Source: an uncultured Clostridia bacterium | Lineage (GTDB): Bacteria; Bacillota; Clostridia; Oscillospirales; Acutalibacteraceae | Reading direction: 5' to 3' | Assembly: GCA_947631945.1 (NCBI GenBank) | Contig: CANRNI010000010.1 | Location: forward strand, 1 to 64,000 | Length of the DNA: 64,000 bases | Shown here: one piece after another, positions 50,819 to 60,600 of the stretch | Position numbering within the stretch: position 1 is the stretch's first letter | Layout: each line of letters opens with the position of its first letter | Program-made: the position numbers and the translations under genes | Notes under the pieces: model-generated | What the model saw: only the letters and a program-made list of their open reading frames with translations | Databases searched by the model: none | What the model was told of the DNA's origin: nothing

Positions 50819-52603
50819 ATGGAATTTATGACCGGTCTTAAAAGAACCGATTACTGCGGAGATTTAAGAATTTCCGATATGGGTAAAAAAGTTACTCTTT
50901 TCGGCTGGGTACAGCGTCAGAGAGATTTAGGCTCGCTTATATTTATTGATTTAAGAGACAGAACAGGTATAATACAGCTCGCGTTTGATGAAAACACGGA
51001 AAAAGAGGTATTTGAAAAGGCGGCTTCGGCAAGAAGCGAGTACGTTCTCGCGGCTGTCGGCACAGTAAAGGAACGCTCGGCAAAAAACAGCGATATTCCT
51101 ACGGGCGATATCGAAATTGCCGTAGATGAATTAAGAATACTTTCAAAGAGCGAAACTCCGCCTTTTGAAATCATAGAAAACTGCCCGACCGCCGAAACGA
51201 CAAGGCTAAAATACAGATATCTCGATTTGCGCCGTCCCGATTTGCAAAAAAATATCCTTTTGAGAAACAAAGTCGCAAAGATAACGAGAGATTATTTTTA
51301 CGATAACGGCTTTATCGAAATCGAAACCCCGATGCTTATGAAATCGACTCCCGAGGGCGCAAGAGATTTCCTCGTTCCTTCAAGGCTGCATAACGGAACG
51401 TTTTACGCGCTTCCGCAGTCGCCGCAGCTCTATAAGCAGATTTCAATGGTTGCCGGTTTCGACAGATACATTCAGCTCGCGAGATGTTTCCGCGACGAGG
51501 ATTTAAGAGCCGACAGACAGCCTGAATTTACTCAGATAGACCTTGAGATGTCGTTCGTAGACGTTGAGGACGTACTTGAAATAATCGAAAAGTATATACA
51601 TACGGTATTCAAAGAGGCTATAAATGTCGATATTCCCGAAAAGCTTCCGAGACTTACCTATGCCGAGGCCATGGACAGATACGGTTCGGATAAACCCGAT
51701 ACAAGATTCGGCATGGAGCTGTTCGATTTATCGGACGAGGTAAAGGACTGCGGATTCGCCGTATTCAAATCGGCTCTTGAAGCGGGCGGAACGGTAAGAG
51801 CGTTTACGGCGAAAAACGCCGTCAAAGCTTATTCGCGAAAGGAAATCGACAAGCTCACGGAAACCGCCAGAGGTATAGGAGCAAAAGGTCTTGCGTGGAT
51901 AAGAATGACTGACGACGGCGTAGCTTCATCTTTCGCTAAATTCATGACCGAAGATGAAATGTCCGCGATAATCAAAAAAGCGGGAGCGGAAAAGGGCGAC
52001 GTGGTATTTATCGTTGCCGACAGAAAAAAATCGCTTGTGCTTTCCGTCCTCGGCGCTCTGAGATGCGAAGCGGCGAAAAAACTCGATATAATCAAAAAAG
52101 GTTATAACTTCCTTTGGATTACGGAATTTCCGTTCTTCGACTGGGACGAGGACGCGGGACAGTTCGTGGCGATGCACCATCCGTTTACCGCTCCCATGGA
52201 CGAGTGCATACCTTATCTTGAAACCGATAAAGCGGCGGTAAGGGCTAAAGCGTATGACCTTGTGCTTAACGGCATCGAGCTTTCGTCAGGCTCTATAAGA
52301 ATCACAAATCCCGAATTGCAGGACAGAATGTTCCGGCTGCTCGGTCTTTCGGAGGAGGAAGCTAATGAAAAATTCGGTTTCCTGCTCGGAGCTTTTAAAT
52401 ACGGAGCGCCGCCGCACGGCGGCATGGGCATAGGGCTTGACCGCCTTGTAATGCAGATGATAGGCGCGGAAAGCTTAAGGGACGTTATAGCTTATCCCAA
52501 GCTTAAAGACGCGACGGAGCCAATGACCGACTGCCCGTCGGAGGTGGATAAAGAACAGCTCGACGTTCTCGGAATTGAAATAAAGGCAACACCGCACAAT
52601 TAA
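50819..52603 (+). CDS. aspS: Aspartyl-tRNA synthetase with R1-derived C-terminus
   Basis: Class IIb bacterial-type AspRS of 594 residues: N-terminal OB fold (about 1-110), catalytic core with motif 2 FRDEDLRADRQPEFTQIDLEMSF, the bacterial GAD insertion domain (about 290-420) and motif 3 GIGLDRLVM. GGAGG lies 9 bases before ATG 50819. The last codons after IEIK (ATPHN, stop) are read from R1 copy F. Removing the element and one TAAA gives IEIKQTE and a stop, the likely ancestral end. The change affects only the tail, so activity is probably kept. Whether it charges tRNA-Asn too cannot be told here. Confidence 0.95.
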   Translation: MEFMTGLKRTDYCGDLRISDMGKKVTLFGWVQRQRDLGSLIFIDLRDRTGIIQLAFDENTEKEVFEKAASARSEYVLAAVGTVKERSAKNSDIPTGDIEIAVDELRILSKSETPPFEIIENCPTAETTRLKYRYLDLRRPDLQKNILLRNKVAKITRDYFYDNGFIEIETPMLMKSTPEGARDFLVPSRLHNGTFYALPQSPQLYKQISMVAGFDRYIQLARCFRDEDLRADRQPEFTQIDLEMSFVDVEDVLEIIEKYIHTVFKEAINVDIPEKLPRLTYAEAMDRYGSDKPDTRFGMELFDLSDEVKDCGFAVFKSALEAGGTVRAFTAKNAVKAYSRKEIDKLTETARGIGAKGLAWIRMTDDGVASSFAKFMTEDEMSAIIKKAGAEKGDVVFIVADRKKSLVLSVLGALRCEAAKKLDIIKKGYNFLWITEFPFFDWDEDAGQFVAMHHPFTAPMDECIPYLETDKAAVRAKAYDLVLNGIELSSGSIRITNPELQDRMFRLLGLSEEEANEKFGFLLGAFKYGAPPHGGMGIGLDRLVMQMIGAESLRDVIAYPKLKDATEPMTDCPSEVDKEQLDVLGIEIKATPHN

Positions 52604-52754
52604 CGGCTAACGCCTTTGCCGCGCATCTGCACCGAGATTTCCCGTCATTTTTGCCAAAAGCTCCCCAAATACGTCAGTATTCCTGCGTCACTTTTGTCAA
52701 TCTGACGAAAAATCTCATGGCACATCTGCACGACAATAATTATGCGGTATTGCC
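52585..52754 (+). mobile_element. R1 element, copy F (short form, 170 bp)
   Basis: The ends are GGCAACACCGC and GCGGTATTGCC, flanked by TAAA on both sides (52581-52584, 52755-52758). It is inserted in the last codons of aspS and supplies its present stop codon. Confidence 0.9.
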
Positions 52755-52860
52755 TAAAACAAACAGAGTAATTCAGTCAGAACAGTGCAAAAAATGCTTG
52801 AAACGATTTTTTGTGAGGTATTCCTTAATAATAAAAAACACATAGAAAGGATAAATATTA

Positions 52861-53793
52861 ATGAAAACATTAAAAAAATCACTTGCGGTTTTATTATCAT
52901 TTATTATGGTATTCGGCTGCTCTTTTTCGGTATTTGCGGAAAATATAATCGCTCCGTCCGACGACAGCAAATTTTATACACAGGGCGATTACTCTATACA
53001 CTATAAAGTTATAGAAGGACAGGGCGAGAAAAAGGGCAGGATAATGTTCGTACACGGCTTTATCTATTCCGGCTCAACGTGGAACGGGGCGGCGGAGATA
53101 ATGGCCGAGCAGGGTTACGACTGTTATCTTATCGACCTCCCGAATTACGGCTACAGCACGAGAGAAAACGCCGATACAAATCTTATCGCAAGAGAAGATT
53201 TAGTAGTAAATCTGATGAAATCCGTGGCGCCGCTCGACGAGTGGATTCTCGCGGGACACTCCATGGGAGGCGGTATCGCGATGAATATAGCCTGCGATTA
53301 TCCTGAGCTTAAAGCGCTTATGCTGTTCTGCCCGAGCGAAATAAACCTTAATGGCGGAAAAATGATGGATATTTTCAATTCTTCAAAATTTTTGCAGAAA
53401 ATCACAACTTCTGTCATGAACGCGGTGCTCAGAAATAAGTTTATAGTAAAAGCGGCGGTATTTTTTGTAACAAAGGATATAAAATACGCAAAGCAGTATA
53501 ATACCGATATACTTACTACTCCCTTGCTTATTGACGGCACGATTCCCGGTATTTTCTATTCGACTGCAAACGCAAGGCATACGGACCTTGAAGCGATTGC
53601 GAAAATAACCGTTCCTACAATGCTTGTATGGGCTGACGGCGATAACGTAATAAACAGTACAATGAAGGAGAACATCACGGGAGCGCTCGCCTCGGCCGAG
53701 GTTCACACGGTAAAGGGAAGCCATATAGTTATTGAAACAAATCCCAAAGAAATAGCGGATTTATCATTAAGCTTTTTAAGCGGTACGGATTAA
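52861..53793 (+). CDS. Secreted alpha/beta-hydrolase
   Basis: Alpha/beta-hydrolase of 310 residues with a signal peptide (MKTLKKSLAVLLSFIMVFGCSFSVFA, about 1-26). The oxyanion segment FVHGFIYSGSTW is at about 61-72, the nucleophile elbow is GHSMGGG at about 139-145, the acid is in LVWADGDNVI and the histidine is in KGSHIVIE. This is the esterase/lipase-like triad of the family. The FGCS sequence inside the signal could be read as a lipobox, so lipid anchoring is possible. Substrate unknown. AGAAAGGA precedes the ATG. No obvious partner gene. Confidence 0.85.
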   Translation: MKTLKKSLAVLLSFIMVFGCSFSVFAENIIAPSDDSKFYTQGDYSIHYKVIEGQGEKKGRIMFVHGFIYSGSTWNGAAEIMAEQGYDCYLIDLPNYGYSTRENADTNLIAREDLVVNLMKSVAPLDEWILAGHSMGGGIAMNIACDYPELKALMLFCPSEINLNGGKMMDIFNSSKFLQKITTSVMNAVLRNKFIVKAAVFFVTKDIKYAKQYNTDILTTPLLIDGTIPGIFYSTANARHTDLEAIAKITVPTMLVWADGDNVINSTMKENITGALASAEVHTVKGSHIVIETNPKEIADLSLSFLSGTD

Positions 53794-53922
53794 TATAGTA
53801 CCGATTAATATAATAAGCGTAGAAATAAAAAAATAATAAAAGAGATAAACACTTAAAAACGGGAGAAAAACAAAGAAAACGAGAGTATTTGAAATCTCCT
53901 TTAAAAATTTGAAATAAAAGTG

Positions 53923-53951
53923 TTGACAACCGAAAAAAGTTATGCTATCAT
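53923..53951 (+). promoter_or_regulatory. rplM-rpsI promoter
   Basis: Consensus TTGACA (53923-53928), 17 bp, TATCAT (53946-53951). Confidence 0.8.
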
Positions 53952-53955
53952 TATG

Positions 53956-53985
53956 GGCGTGCCGATGAAAAGGCACGCCTTTTTT
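53956..53985 (+). promoter_or_regulatory. L13 leader-like 5' hairpin with T-run
   Basis: Perfect 8-bp stem GGCGTGCC (53956-53963) and GGCACGCC (53972-53979) with loop GATGAAAA, then six Ts. It starts at the expected +1 of the rplM transcript. Position and shape fit the L13 leader class of Firmicutes, an autoregulatory site for the rplM-rpsI operon; assignment is by position, not by alignment. Confidence 0.6.
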
Positions 53986-54024
53986 CTTGTTTAAAATTTT
54001 CAATATATAACGGAGGTAAAAATT

Positions 54025-54453
54025 ATGTCAACTTATATGCCTAAAGTCGCAGATATTAAGCGCGACTGGTATGTTCTTGACGCGGCCGGCAAAACGCTCG
54101 GTTCTGTAGCGGTTGAGGCAGCCGTTCTTCTTCGCGGCAAGCATAAGCCTACTTTCGCTTATCATGAGGACTGCGGCGATAACGTCATTATCATCAATGC
54201 CGACAAAGTGGTTCTCACAGGCAAAAAGCCCGAACAGAAAATTTATTATCATCACACAGGCTATATCGGCAACATGAAACAGGTTAAGTACAGCACTCTT
54301 ATGAGAGAAAAGCCCGCGTTCGTTGTTGAAAAGGCTGTAAAGGGTATGCTTCCCGATACCACCATCGGCAGAAAAGCATTCACAAGACTTCACGTTTACG
54401 CAGGTGCGGAGCATAAGCATCAGGCTCAGCAGCCCGTCGTAAGAGAGTTTTAA
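54025..54453 (+). CDS. rplM: 50S ribosomal protein L13
   Basis: L13 of 142 residues. STYMPKVADIKRDWYVLDAAGKTLG, KHKPTFAYHEDCGDNVIIINADKV, MLPDTTIGRKAFTRLHVYAGAEHKH are canonical. CGGAGG precedes the ATG. It is followed by rpsI after 19 bases. The leader hairpin at 53956 suggests feedback control. Confidence 0.98.
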   Translation: MSTYMPKVADIKRDWYVLDAAGKTLGSVAVEAAVLLRGKHKPTFAYHEDCGDNVIIINADKVVLTGKKPEQKIYYHHTGYIGNMKQVKYSTLMREKPAFVVEKAVKGMLPDTTIGRKAFTRLHVYAGAEHKHQAQQPVVREF

Positions 54454-54472
54454 GAAGGGGAGGCAGTTTTAA

Positions 54473-54868
54473 ATGTACGAAAGCAATTATTTTTACGGAA
54501 CAGGCAGAAGAAAAAGCTCCGTTGCCCGTGTGCGCGTTTATCCCGGCACAGGTAAAATCACTATAAATGACAGAGATATTGACGATTACTTCGGTCTTGA
54601 AACTCTCAAGCTCATCGTCCGTCAGCCTCTCGCTCTTACAGGTACCGCCGAAAAATTCGATATCGTTTGCAGAGTAGCGGGCGGCGGCGTAACAGGTCAG
54701 GCGGGCGCGATTCGCCACGGTCTTTCAAGAGCGCTTCTTCAGGCGGACGAAACCCTTCGTCCCGCTCTCAAGAAAGCGGGCTTCCTTACAAGAGACCCCA
54801 GAATGAAAGAGAGAAAGAAATACGGTCTCAAAGGCGCAAGACGCGCACCGCAGTTCTCAAAGAGATAA
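54473..54868 (+). CDS. rpsI: 30S ribosomal protein S9
   Basis: S9 of 131 residues. [24 protein letters not shown] opens the family, and the C-terminus ends in APQFSKR, whose terminal arginine contacts P-site tRNA. GGGGAGG precedes the ATG. It is the second gene of the rplM operon, ended by the hairpin at 54884. Confidence 0.98.
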   Translation: MYESNYFYGTGRRKSSVARVRVYPGTGKITINDRDIDDYFGLETLKLIVRQPLALTGTAEKFDIVCRVAGGGVTGQAGAIRHGLSRALLQADETLRPALKKAGFLTRDPRMKERKKYGLKGARRAPQFSKR

Positions 54869-54883
54869 TAACGTTTATCATTT

Positions 54884-54917
54884 ACTCGGAGACAAAGTGT
54901 TTCCGAGTATTTTTTTA
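54884..54917 (+). terminator. rplM-rpsI terminator
   Basis: ACTCGGA (54884-54890) paired with TCCGAGT (54902-54908), followed by seven Ts. Confidence 0.9.
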
Positions 54918-54980
54918 GGTTCTTTGTCAATAGTTGGGGTAATAAAGGAAAAAGTAAAAATCAAAAAGAAGGTGTGTATA

Positions 54981-55985
54981 ATGGCTAAAAACTGTTATAT
55001 GGTCAGAATTAATGAAAATCAGTTTGATATTATAGAACAAAAAAGTGTGGTTGCTGTTGGCTGGAGTAAATGGAATTTTGCAGATATGAAGCAACAGGAG
55101 CTAATTGAAAAAATTGGTAATGAGTATAATGAAAACGGAACTGTTCCACAACTGCGCGGCAGAAAATTGAATGAAATTTCACGCTTTTTAAGCATAAAAA
55201 AGGGAGACTTTATTCTTGTTCCTCATTGGAGCAGTGTTTGGCTTGCTGTTGCCGATGGAGAATATATTTATGACGAACAAGCAAAAGAAGCCGACCTTGC
55301 GAACCAATTAAGAGTAAGTTTTTTAAAGGATAAAAACGGAGATAATCGTTGTGTGGCAAGAAGCCAGCTGTCAGAACATCTTTCACGCAGATTACATTTA
55401 CGCGGAGCTACTGTCTTGGACTTATATGATTTTAATGATGAAATAGAGAAAATTTTTGCCAATGAAGAATACTCTATTTCTAAAATTGCGGCAGAGCGTG
55501 AAAATGAGTTGGCGAAGAATTTTAAAAATGAGCTGCTTAAGAGTATATGCAATGGCGACGTATATTTAAAATCCGGCGGTGCGGGACTTGAAGAATTAGT
55601 CCGCGAATTGTTTGAATGTGAAAAATATGAAGCCCAGATATTACCAAAACAAACTTATAAAAGTTACGGTGACGCCGATATCAGCGCAAAATCCAAATTT
55701 ATAAATATTTTAGCACAGGTTAAACATCATAAAGGAAATACAGGCGCTTGGGGTATTGAGCAGTTAAAAGAAATAAAAAAGAACGGCGAAGACGAGGGAT
55801 ATGATAAGCTTGTTTTGATTACAAGCGGCAATATCTGCGAAGACGTACAAAAAGAAGCTGAGCAAAACGGTATTTTAACCATGGACGGCAAGCAATTGGC
55901 AGATTGGATTTATGAAAACGTCAATGAATTATCTCCCGACACAAGAGCAAAACTGAAAATCAGTATTTCTCCGCATTTTATTTAA
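54981..55985 (+). CDS. Mrr-like type IV restriction endonuclease with reader domain
   Basis: Protein of 334 residues. The N-terminal half (about 1-125) holds a PUA/EVE-like pattern (KKGDFILVPHWSSVWLAVADGEY), as in reader domains of modification-dependent nucleases. The C-terminal half (about 190-325) is an Mrr-type PD-(D/E)xK domain: GAGLEELVRELFECEKYEAQ with E205, acidic residues in YGDADI and Q246-V-K248 in LAQVKHH. It should cut DNA carrying modified bases, as a stand-alone defence gene with no methylase nearby. Codon use is AT-richer than its neighbours (many AAA, TTT, GAA), which suggests transfer. GAAGGTG precedes ATG 54981. Its stop lies in an R3 end. Confidence 0.8.
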   Translation: MAKNCYMVRINENQFDIIEQKSVVAVGWSKWNFADMKQQELIEKIGNEYNENGTVPQLRGRKLNEISRFLSIKKGDFILVPHWSSVWLAVADGEYIYDEQAKEADLANQLRVSFLKDKNGDNRCVARSQLSEHLSRRLHLRGATVLDLYDFNDEIEKIFANEEYSISKIAAERENELAKNFKNELLKSICNGDVYLKSGGAGLEELVRELFECEKYEAQILPKQTYKSYGDADISAKSKFINILAQVKHHKGNTGAWGIEQLKEIKKNGEDEGYDKLVLITSGNICEDVQKEAEQNGILTMDGKQLADWIYENVNELSPDTRAKLKISISPHFI

Positions 55986-56003
55986 TCAGTGTTTTCTTAA
56001 CTG
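55982..56003. repeat. Solo R3 end
   Basis: TTTAATCAGTGTTTTCTTA matches the right end of the R3 copy at 37057-37165 (TAAATCAGCGTTTTCTTA). It begins at the stop codon of the Mrr-like gene. Confidence 0.5.
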
Positions 56004-56058
56004 TAATTTTGGTGTTTTGGAGGTTTTTAGATACGCTCTATGCTTTATCACAATATAA

Positions 56059-56095
56059 AAAGGCTGTATCAACTTTGCGGTTTGATACAGCCTTT
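56059..56095. terminator. Bidirectional terminator
   Basis: Arms AAGGCTGTATCAA (from 56060) and TTGATACAGCCTT, AT flanks on both sides. It serves the convergent Mrr-like and phosphodiester glycosidase genes. Confidence 0.88.
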
Positions 56096-56121
56096 TGCCG
56101 ATTAATTAAATGTTATTAGTA

Positions 56122-57396
56122 TTAGAAACGATTGCCCGTTCCGCTTTGAAGCTTTTCAAATACTGTTTCAATCGTATTGATTATATTCAAAAGCGTTTGA
56201 ACTATTTTTTTGAGAAACGCCGTAACAGCGTCGTCTGCTTTTGAAGTAATTTCAACTGTCGTTGTGCCGACAACTTCACCGTTCAGGACGTAACTGATTT
56301 CAACGGTACCCTGTTTTCCATTGGCATAGAACGTGTTGCCTAACATATGGCCGTAGGAATCATCCGAAAGCACTATTTCTCCGCCGGAGGGAATAGCCGC
56401 TGAAAATCCGTTTTTATCTACACCTTTGGGAGAAATTCTTATCCATGACGCGGGATTGCAAAGATAGTTATCCTGTGAGAATGATACGTGGTCAAATTCT
56501 CCGGTCGGCTGAGCCGAGGAGCAAACTAAAAGACACGATGCCACAGGTCTTTCAACGCCCATATAGCTGGGATAATTTCTTGTTTCAAGCTTGCTTCCCG
56601 CCTCTCTTGTCGATACAAGGGTAGAGCTTCCGCCGCCGTCAAGAAGCATTGCGTCAACGCAGCCGAGAGCCTGCATTGTGTTTGCCATCTGTCCCTCGGT
56701 CATTCCGCAGGAATCGGGCTTCTGTCTGCCGTCGGCCACATAAAATACTACCGTGCCGTCCGCTTTAATGCCTACAGCCGTTCTGGGATTGAGAGAACCG
56801 TTTGTAACCTTGATTACTCCGTCTTTCAGAAGAATTCCGCTTGAAAAGCATGAAATAGCTTCCTTTACGTCGTCCATAGGAACGTTCGCGTTCCTTATTT
56901 CGGCTTTTCCGTTATTAAGGATAGCGAAATAAGGTCTGCCGTTGTCGGGATGAACGGTTTCTCCGTTCATAATAACGATTCCGCCGGGTTCACCTGTCTG
57001 AGTGTTGAATCCTGCTCCGTTTATACCGCCTATTACGTGAACGCCGAGCTTCTTTTCCATAACCGCGGCCTGGTCGCGTACCGTCGTTCTTTTCCATTCT
57101 CCGGAGTCATCAAGTCCGGTACTGGCAATAATAGACAAATCGGGATTATTCATGTCGATTTCAAGAGCATAACACTTGACCTGGTTCGAGTCGGATTCGT
57201 TATTTACCTTAAAATGTCTTTCCGTTACTCCGCTTACTACTCTGTAAGTCGTTTCGCTCGTTACGCGGAACCCCTGCGGAAGAAACGCGCCGTCAACGCC
57301 GCCGGCGTATACGGACGGCATAAGAGCCGTAAACAGCATAAGAACCGCCATTACAACCGAAAGCGCTTTCATTGATAAATGTTTTTTGGTTATCAT
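56122..57396 (-). CDS. Secreted phosphodiester glycosidase-family (NAGPA-like) protein
   Basis: Exported protein of 424 residues. Signal peptide about 1-32 (MKALSVVMAVLMLFTALMPSVYA core). The NAGPA domain covers about 60-290: GGINGAGFNTQTGEPGG, GIVIMNGETVHP, PRTAVGIKADGTVVFYVADGR, ALGCVDAMLLDGGGSSTLV and YMGVERPVASCLLV. The family removes GlcNAc or similar sugars from phosphodiesters, in bacteria probably from wall polymers. A beta domain and then an amphipathic tail (AFLKKIVQTLLNIINTIETVF) follow, like that of the protein at 9367. The start at 57396 has AAAGGA upstream. Confidence 0.88.
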   Translation of the reverse strand: MITKKHLSMKALSVVMAVLMLFTALMPSVYAGGVDGAFLPQGFRVTSETTYRVVSGVTERHFKVNNESDSNQVKCYALEIDMNNPDLSIIASTGLDDSGEWKRTTVRDQAAVMEKKLGVHVIGGINGAGFNTQTGEPGGIVIMNGETVHPDNGRPYFAILNNGKAEIRNANVPMDDVKEAISCFSSGILLKDGVIKVTNGSLNPRTAVGIKADGTVVFYVADGRQKPDSCGMTEGQMANTMQALGCVDAMLLDGGGSSTLVSTREAGSKLETRNYPSYMGVERPVASCLLVCSSAQPTGEFDHVSFSQDNYLCNPASWIRISPKGVDKNGFSAAIPSGGEIVLSDDSYGHMLGNTFYANGKQGTVEISYVLNGEVVGTTTVEITSKADDAVTAFLKKIVQTLLNIINTIETVFEKLQSGTGNRF

Positions 57397-57542
57397 AAGG
57401 TATCGTCCTTTCATTTTTATGGAAATAATAATACCATTATAAATATGTAATTTTAATATATAAAAGTTAATATATTGTAAACATTTTTTACATCAATCTG
57501 CATTATTCTTAAAAATTTGTATATTTTTATATCATTTTCTTC

Positions 57543-57571
57543 TTTACATTTGAATATAAAAGTGATATTAT
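57543..57571 (+). promoter_or_regulatory. nifJ promoter
   Basis: TTTACA (57543-57548), 17 bp, TATTAT (57566-57571). Confidence 0.65.
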
Positions 57572-57621
57572 GTTCTGTGGTAAATTAACTCATACACAAA
57601 CCAAGGAGGAAATATTATACC

Positions 57622-60600
57622 ATGGCAAGAAAAATGAAAACTATGGACGGCAACAACGCTGCGGCTCACGTTTCGTACGCGTTTACCGAAGTGGCGGGAA
57701 TTTATCCTATCACGCCATCAAGCCCCATGGCAGACTACGTTGACCAGTGGTCCGCGCAGGGTCTTAAAAATATTTTCGGAACAACTGTGCGAGTTGCCGA
57801 AATGGAATCCGAAGCCGGTGCTTCGGGTACGGTTCACGGCTCGCTCGCGGCCGGCGCTCTTACTACCACCTACACAGCGTCTCAGGGACTTCTTCTTATG
57901 ATACCCAATATGTATAAAATCGCGGGCGAACTGCTCCCGAGCGTATTCCACGTTTCGGCTCGCTGCGTCGCTTCTCACGCTCTTAATATTTTCGGCGACC
58001 ATTCGGACGTTTACGCCTGCCGCCAGACAGGCTTCGCAATGCTCGCGGAAACCAATCCCCAGGAGGTTATGGATCTCGGCGCGGTTGCCCATTTGGCGGC
58101 TATTAAGGGCAGAGTACCCTTTATAAACTTCTTTGACGGCTTCAGAACTTCCCATGAAATTCAGAAAATTGAAATATGGGATTACGATGACCTTAAAGAA
58201 ATGGTAGATATGGACGCTGTCGAGGCTTTCCGCAAGAGAGCGCTTAACCCCGAACACCCGGTAATGCGCGGTTCTCACGAGAACGGAGATATATTCTTCC
58301 AGCACCGCGAGGCGTGCAACAAGTATTACGACGCTGTTCCCGGCATCGTCGAGGAATATATGGACAAGGTCAACGCGAAGCTCGGCACGAACTACAAGCT
58401 CTTCAACTATTACGGCGCTCCCGATGCGGACAGAGTAATAGTCGCTATGGGTTCGGTATGCGACGTTGCGGAGGAAGTTATAGATTACCTCACAGCAAAA
58501 GGTGAAAAGGTAGGTCTTGTAAAAGTAAGACTTTACCGTCCGTTCTCGGCTGAAAAGCTTGTCGAAGCCATTCCCGAAACAGTAAAGAAAATCGCCGTTC
58601 TCGACAGAACAAAGGAGCCCGGCTCTATAGGTGAGCCTCTCTATATGGACGTTGTTACGGCTCTCGCCTCAAAGGGAATACTTAAAACCGTTATCGGCGG
58701 ACGTTACGGCCTCGGTTCAAAGGACACACCGCCTTCAAGCATTTTCGCGGTTTATGAGGAACTCGCAAAGGATTCTCCAAAGCCTCAGTTCACAATCGGT
58801 ATTAACGATGACGTTACAATGCTCTCTCTTCCCGAGCATGAATCGCCCAATACGGCGGCGGAAGGCACAATCGAGTGCAAATTCTGGGGTCTCGGCGGCG
58901 ACGGAACTGTCGGCGCGAACAAGAACTCCATAAAGATTATCGGCGACCATACCGATAAATACGTTCAGGCGTATTTCCAGTATGACTCAAAGAAGACGGG
59001 CGGTATCACAATTTCGCATCTTCGTTTCGGTGACAAGCCTATCAAGAGTCCATACTATATTAATAAGGCGGATTTCGTAGCCTGCCACAATCCGTCGTAC
59101 GTTTCAAAGGGCTACAAGATGGTAAACGACGTTAAGCCCGGCGGCACGTTCCTTATAAACTGCCAGTGGACGCCCGAAGAACTCGGTCATCACCTTAACG
59201 CCGAAGCCAAGAGATACATCGCTAAGAATAACATAAACCTTTATATAATCAACGCCATTGACCTTGCCATCAAGGTAGGCATGGGCAAGAGAACCAATAC
59301 TATTCTCCAGTCCGCGTTCTTCACACTCGCGAACGTTATGCCCCAGGAGGACGCGATTCGGTACATGAAGGACGCCGCGACGAAGTCCTACATGAAAAAA
59401 GGTCAGGACGTTGTTGACAATAATCATAAGGCTATCGACGCCGGCGCAACAGCTTTTGTAAAGGTTGACGTTCCGGCGGAGTGGGCGGACGCTGTTGACG
59501 AGGAAGAAGCAAAGGTTACGGACGGCGCTCCCAAGCTCGTTAAAATGGTTAACGATATAATGAACCCCGTAGGCAAGATGAACGGCGATTCGCTTCCCGT
59601 TTCCGTATTTATGGAACACGCTGACGGCACGTTCGAGCAGGGCGCGTCCGCATATGAGAAACGCGGCGTCGCGGTCATGGTTCCCGAATGGAACGAAAAT
59701 ACCTGCGCTAAGTGCAATAAGTGCTCGTTCGTATGTCCGCACGCTACTATACGTCCGTTCGCAATGAACGACGAGGAAGCAGCGGCGGCTCCGTCAAACA
59801 CTAAGATTGCTCCCAAACCCGTTGTTAAGACAAGTTATAAATATACCCTCGCCGTATCGCCCATGGATTGTATGGGCTGCGGAGTTTGTATAGGCGTATG
59901 TCCCACAAATTCACTCAAGATGGTTCCGCGCGAATCTCAGGAGGATATGCAGCAGGTATTCGATTACTGCGTAGCGAACGTTTCGGAGAAACCCGAAACA
60001 ACGGCGAATCTCAACGTTATAGGCAGCCAGTACAAGAAACCGCTACTTGAGTTCTCCGGCTCCTGCGCGGGCTGTGCCGAAACGTCATACGCAAGACTTA
60101 TCACTCAGCTTTTCGGTGACAGAATGTACATTTCCAACGCTACGGGCTGTTCGTCGATTTGGGGCGGTCCGGCCGCGACTTCACCCTATACCGTAAATAA
60201 AGAGGGACGCGGTCCCGCGTGGGCTAACTCTCTGTTTGAGGATAACGCCGAGCATGGCTACGGTATGTATCTCGGTCAGGAGGCTGTGCGCGAAAGACTT
60301 GTCGGGAAAACAAAGGCTCTTATCGCCGTAGAACACGCATATCCGGCTCTCAAGGAAGCGGCTCAGAACTGGCTCGATACTCTTGACGACGGCAAAGCGA
60401 ACGCCGAAGCGACAAAGAAATATATCGCGGCGCTCGAAGAATGCAGAATGACGGTTGATGATAATATAGCTTTCTTCGGCAGCGAAAAGGCTAAAGGCAT
60501 ATTCGGCGACAAGGCCGAAGAAATGCTCGCCGACGCAAAGGCGCGCAAGGCAGCAGGCGAAAAATACTGCAACTGCGATGCTTGCAAGCTCGCGACGGAA

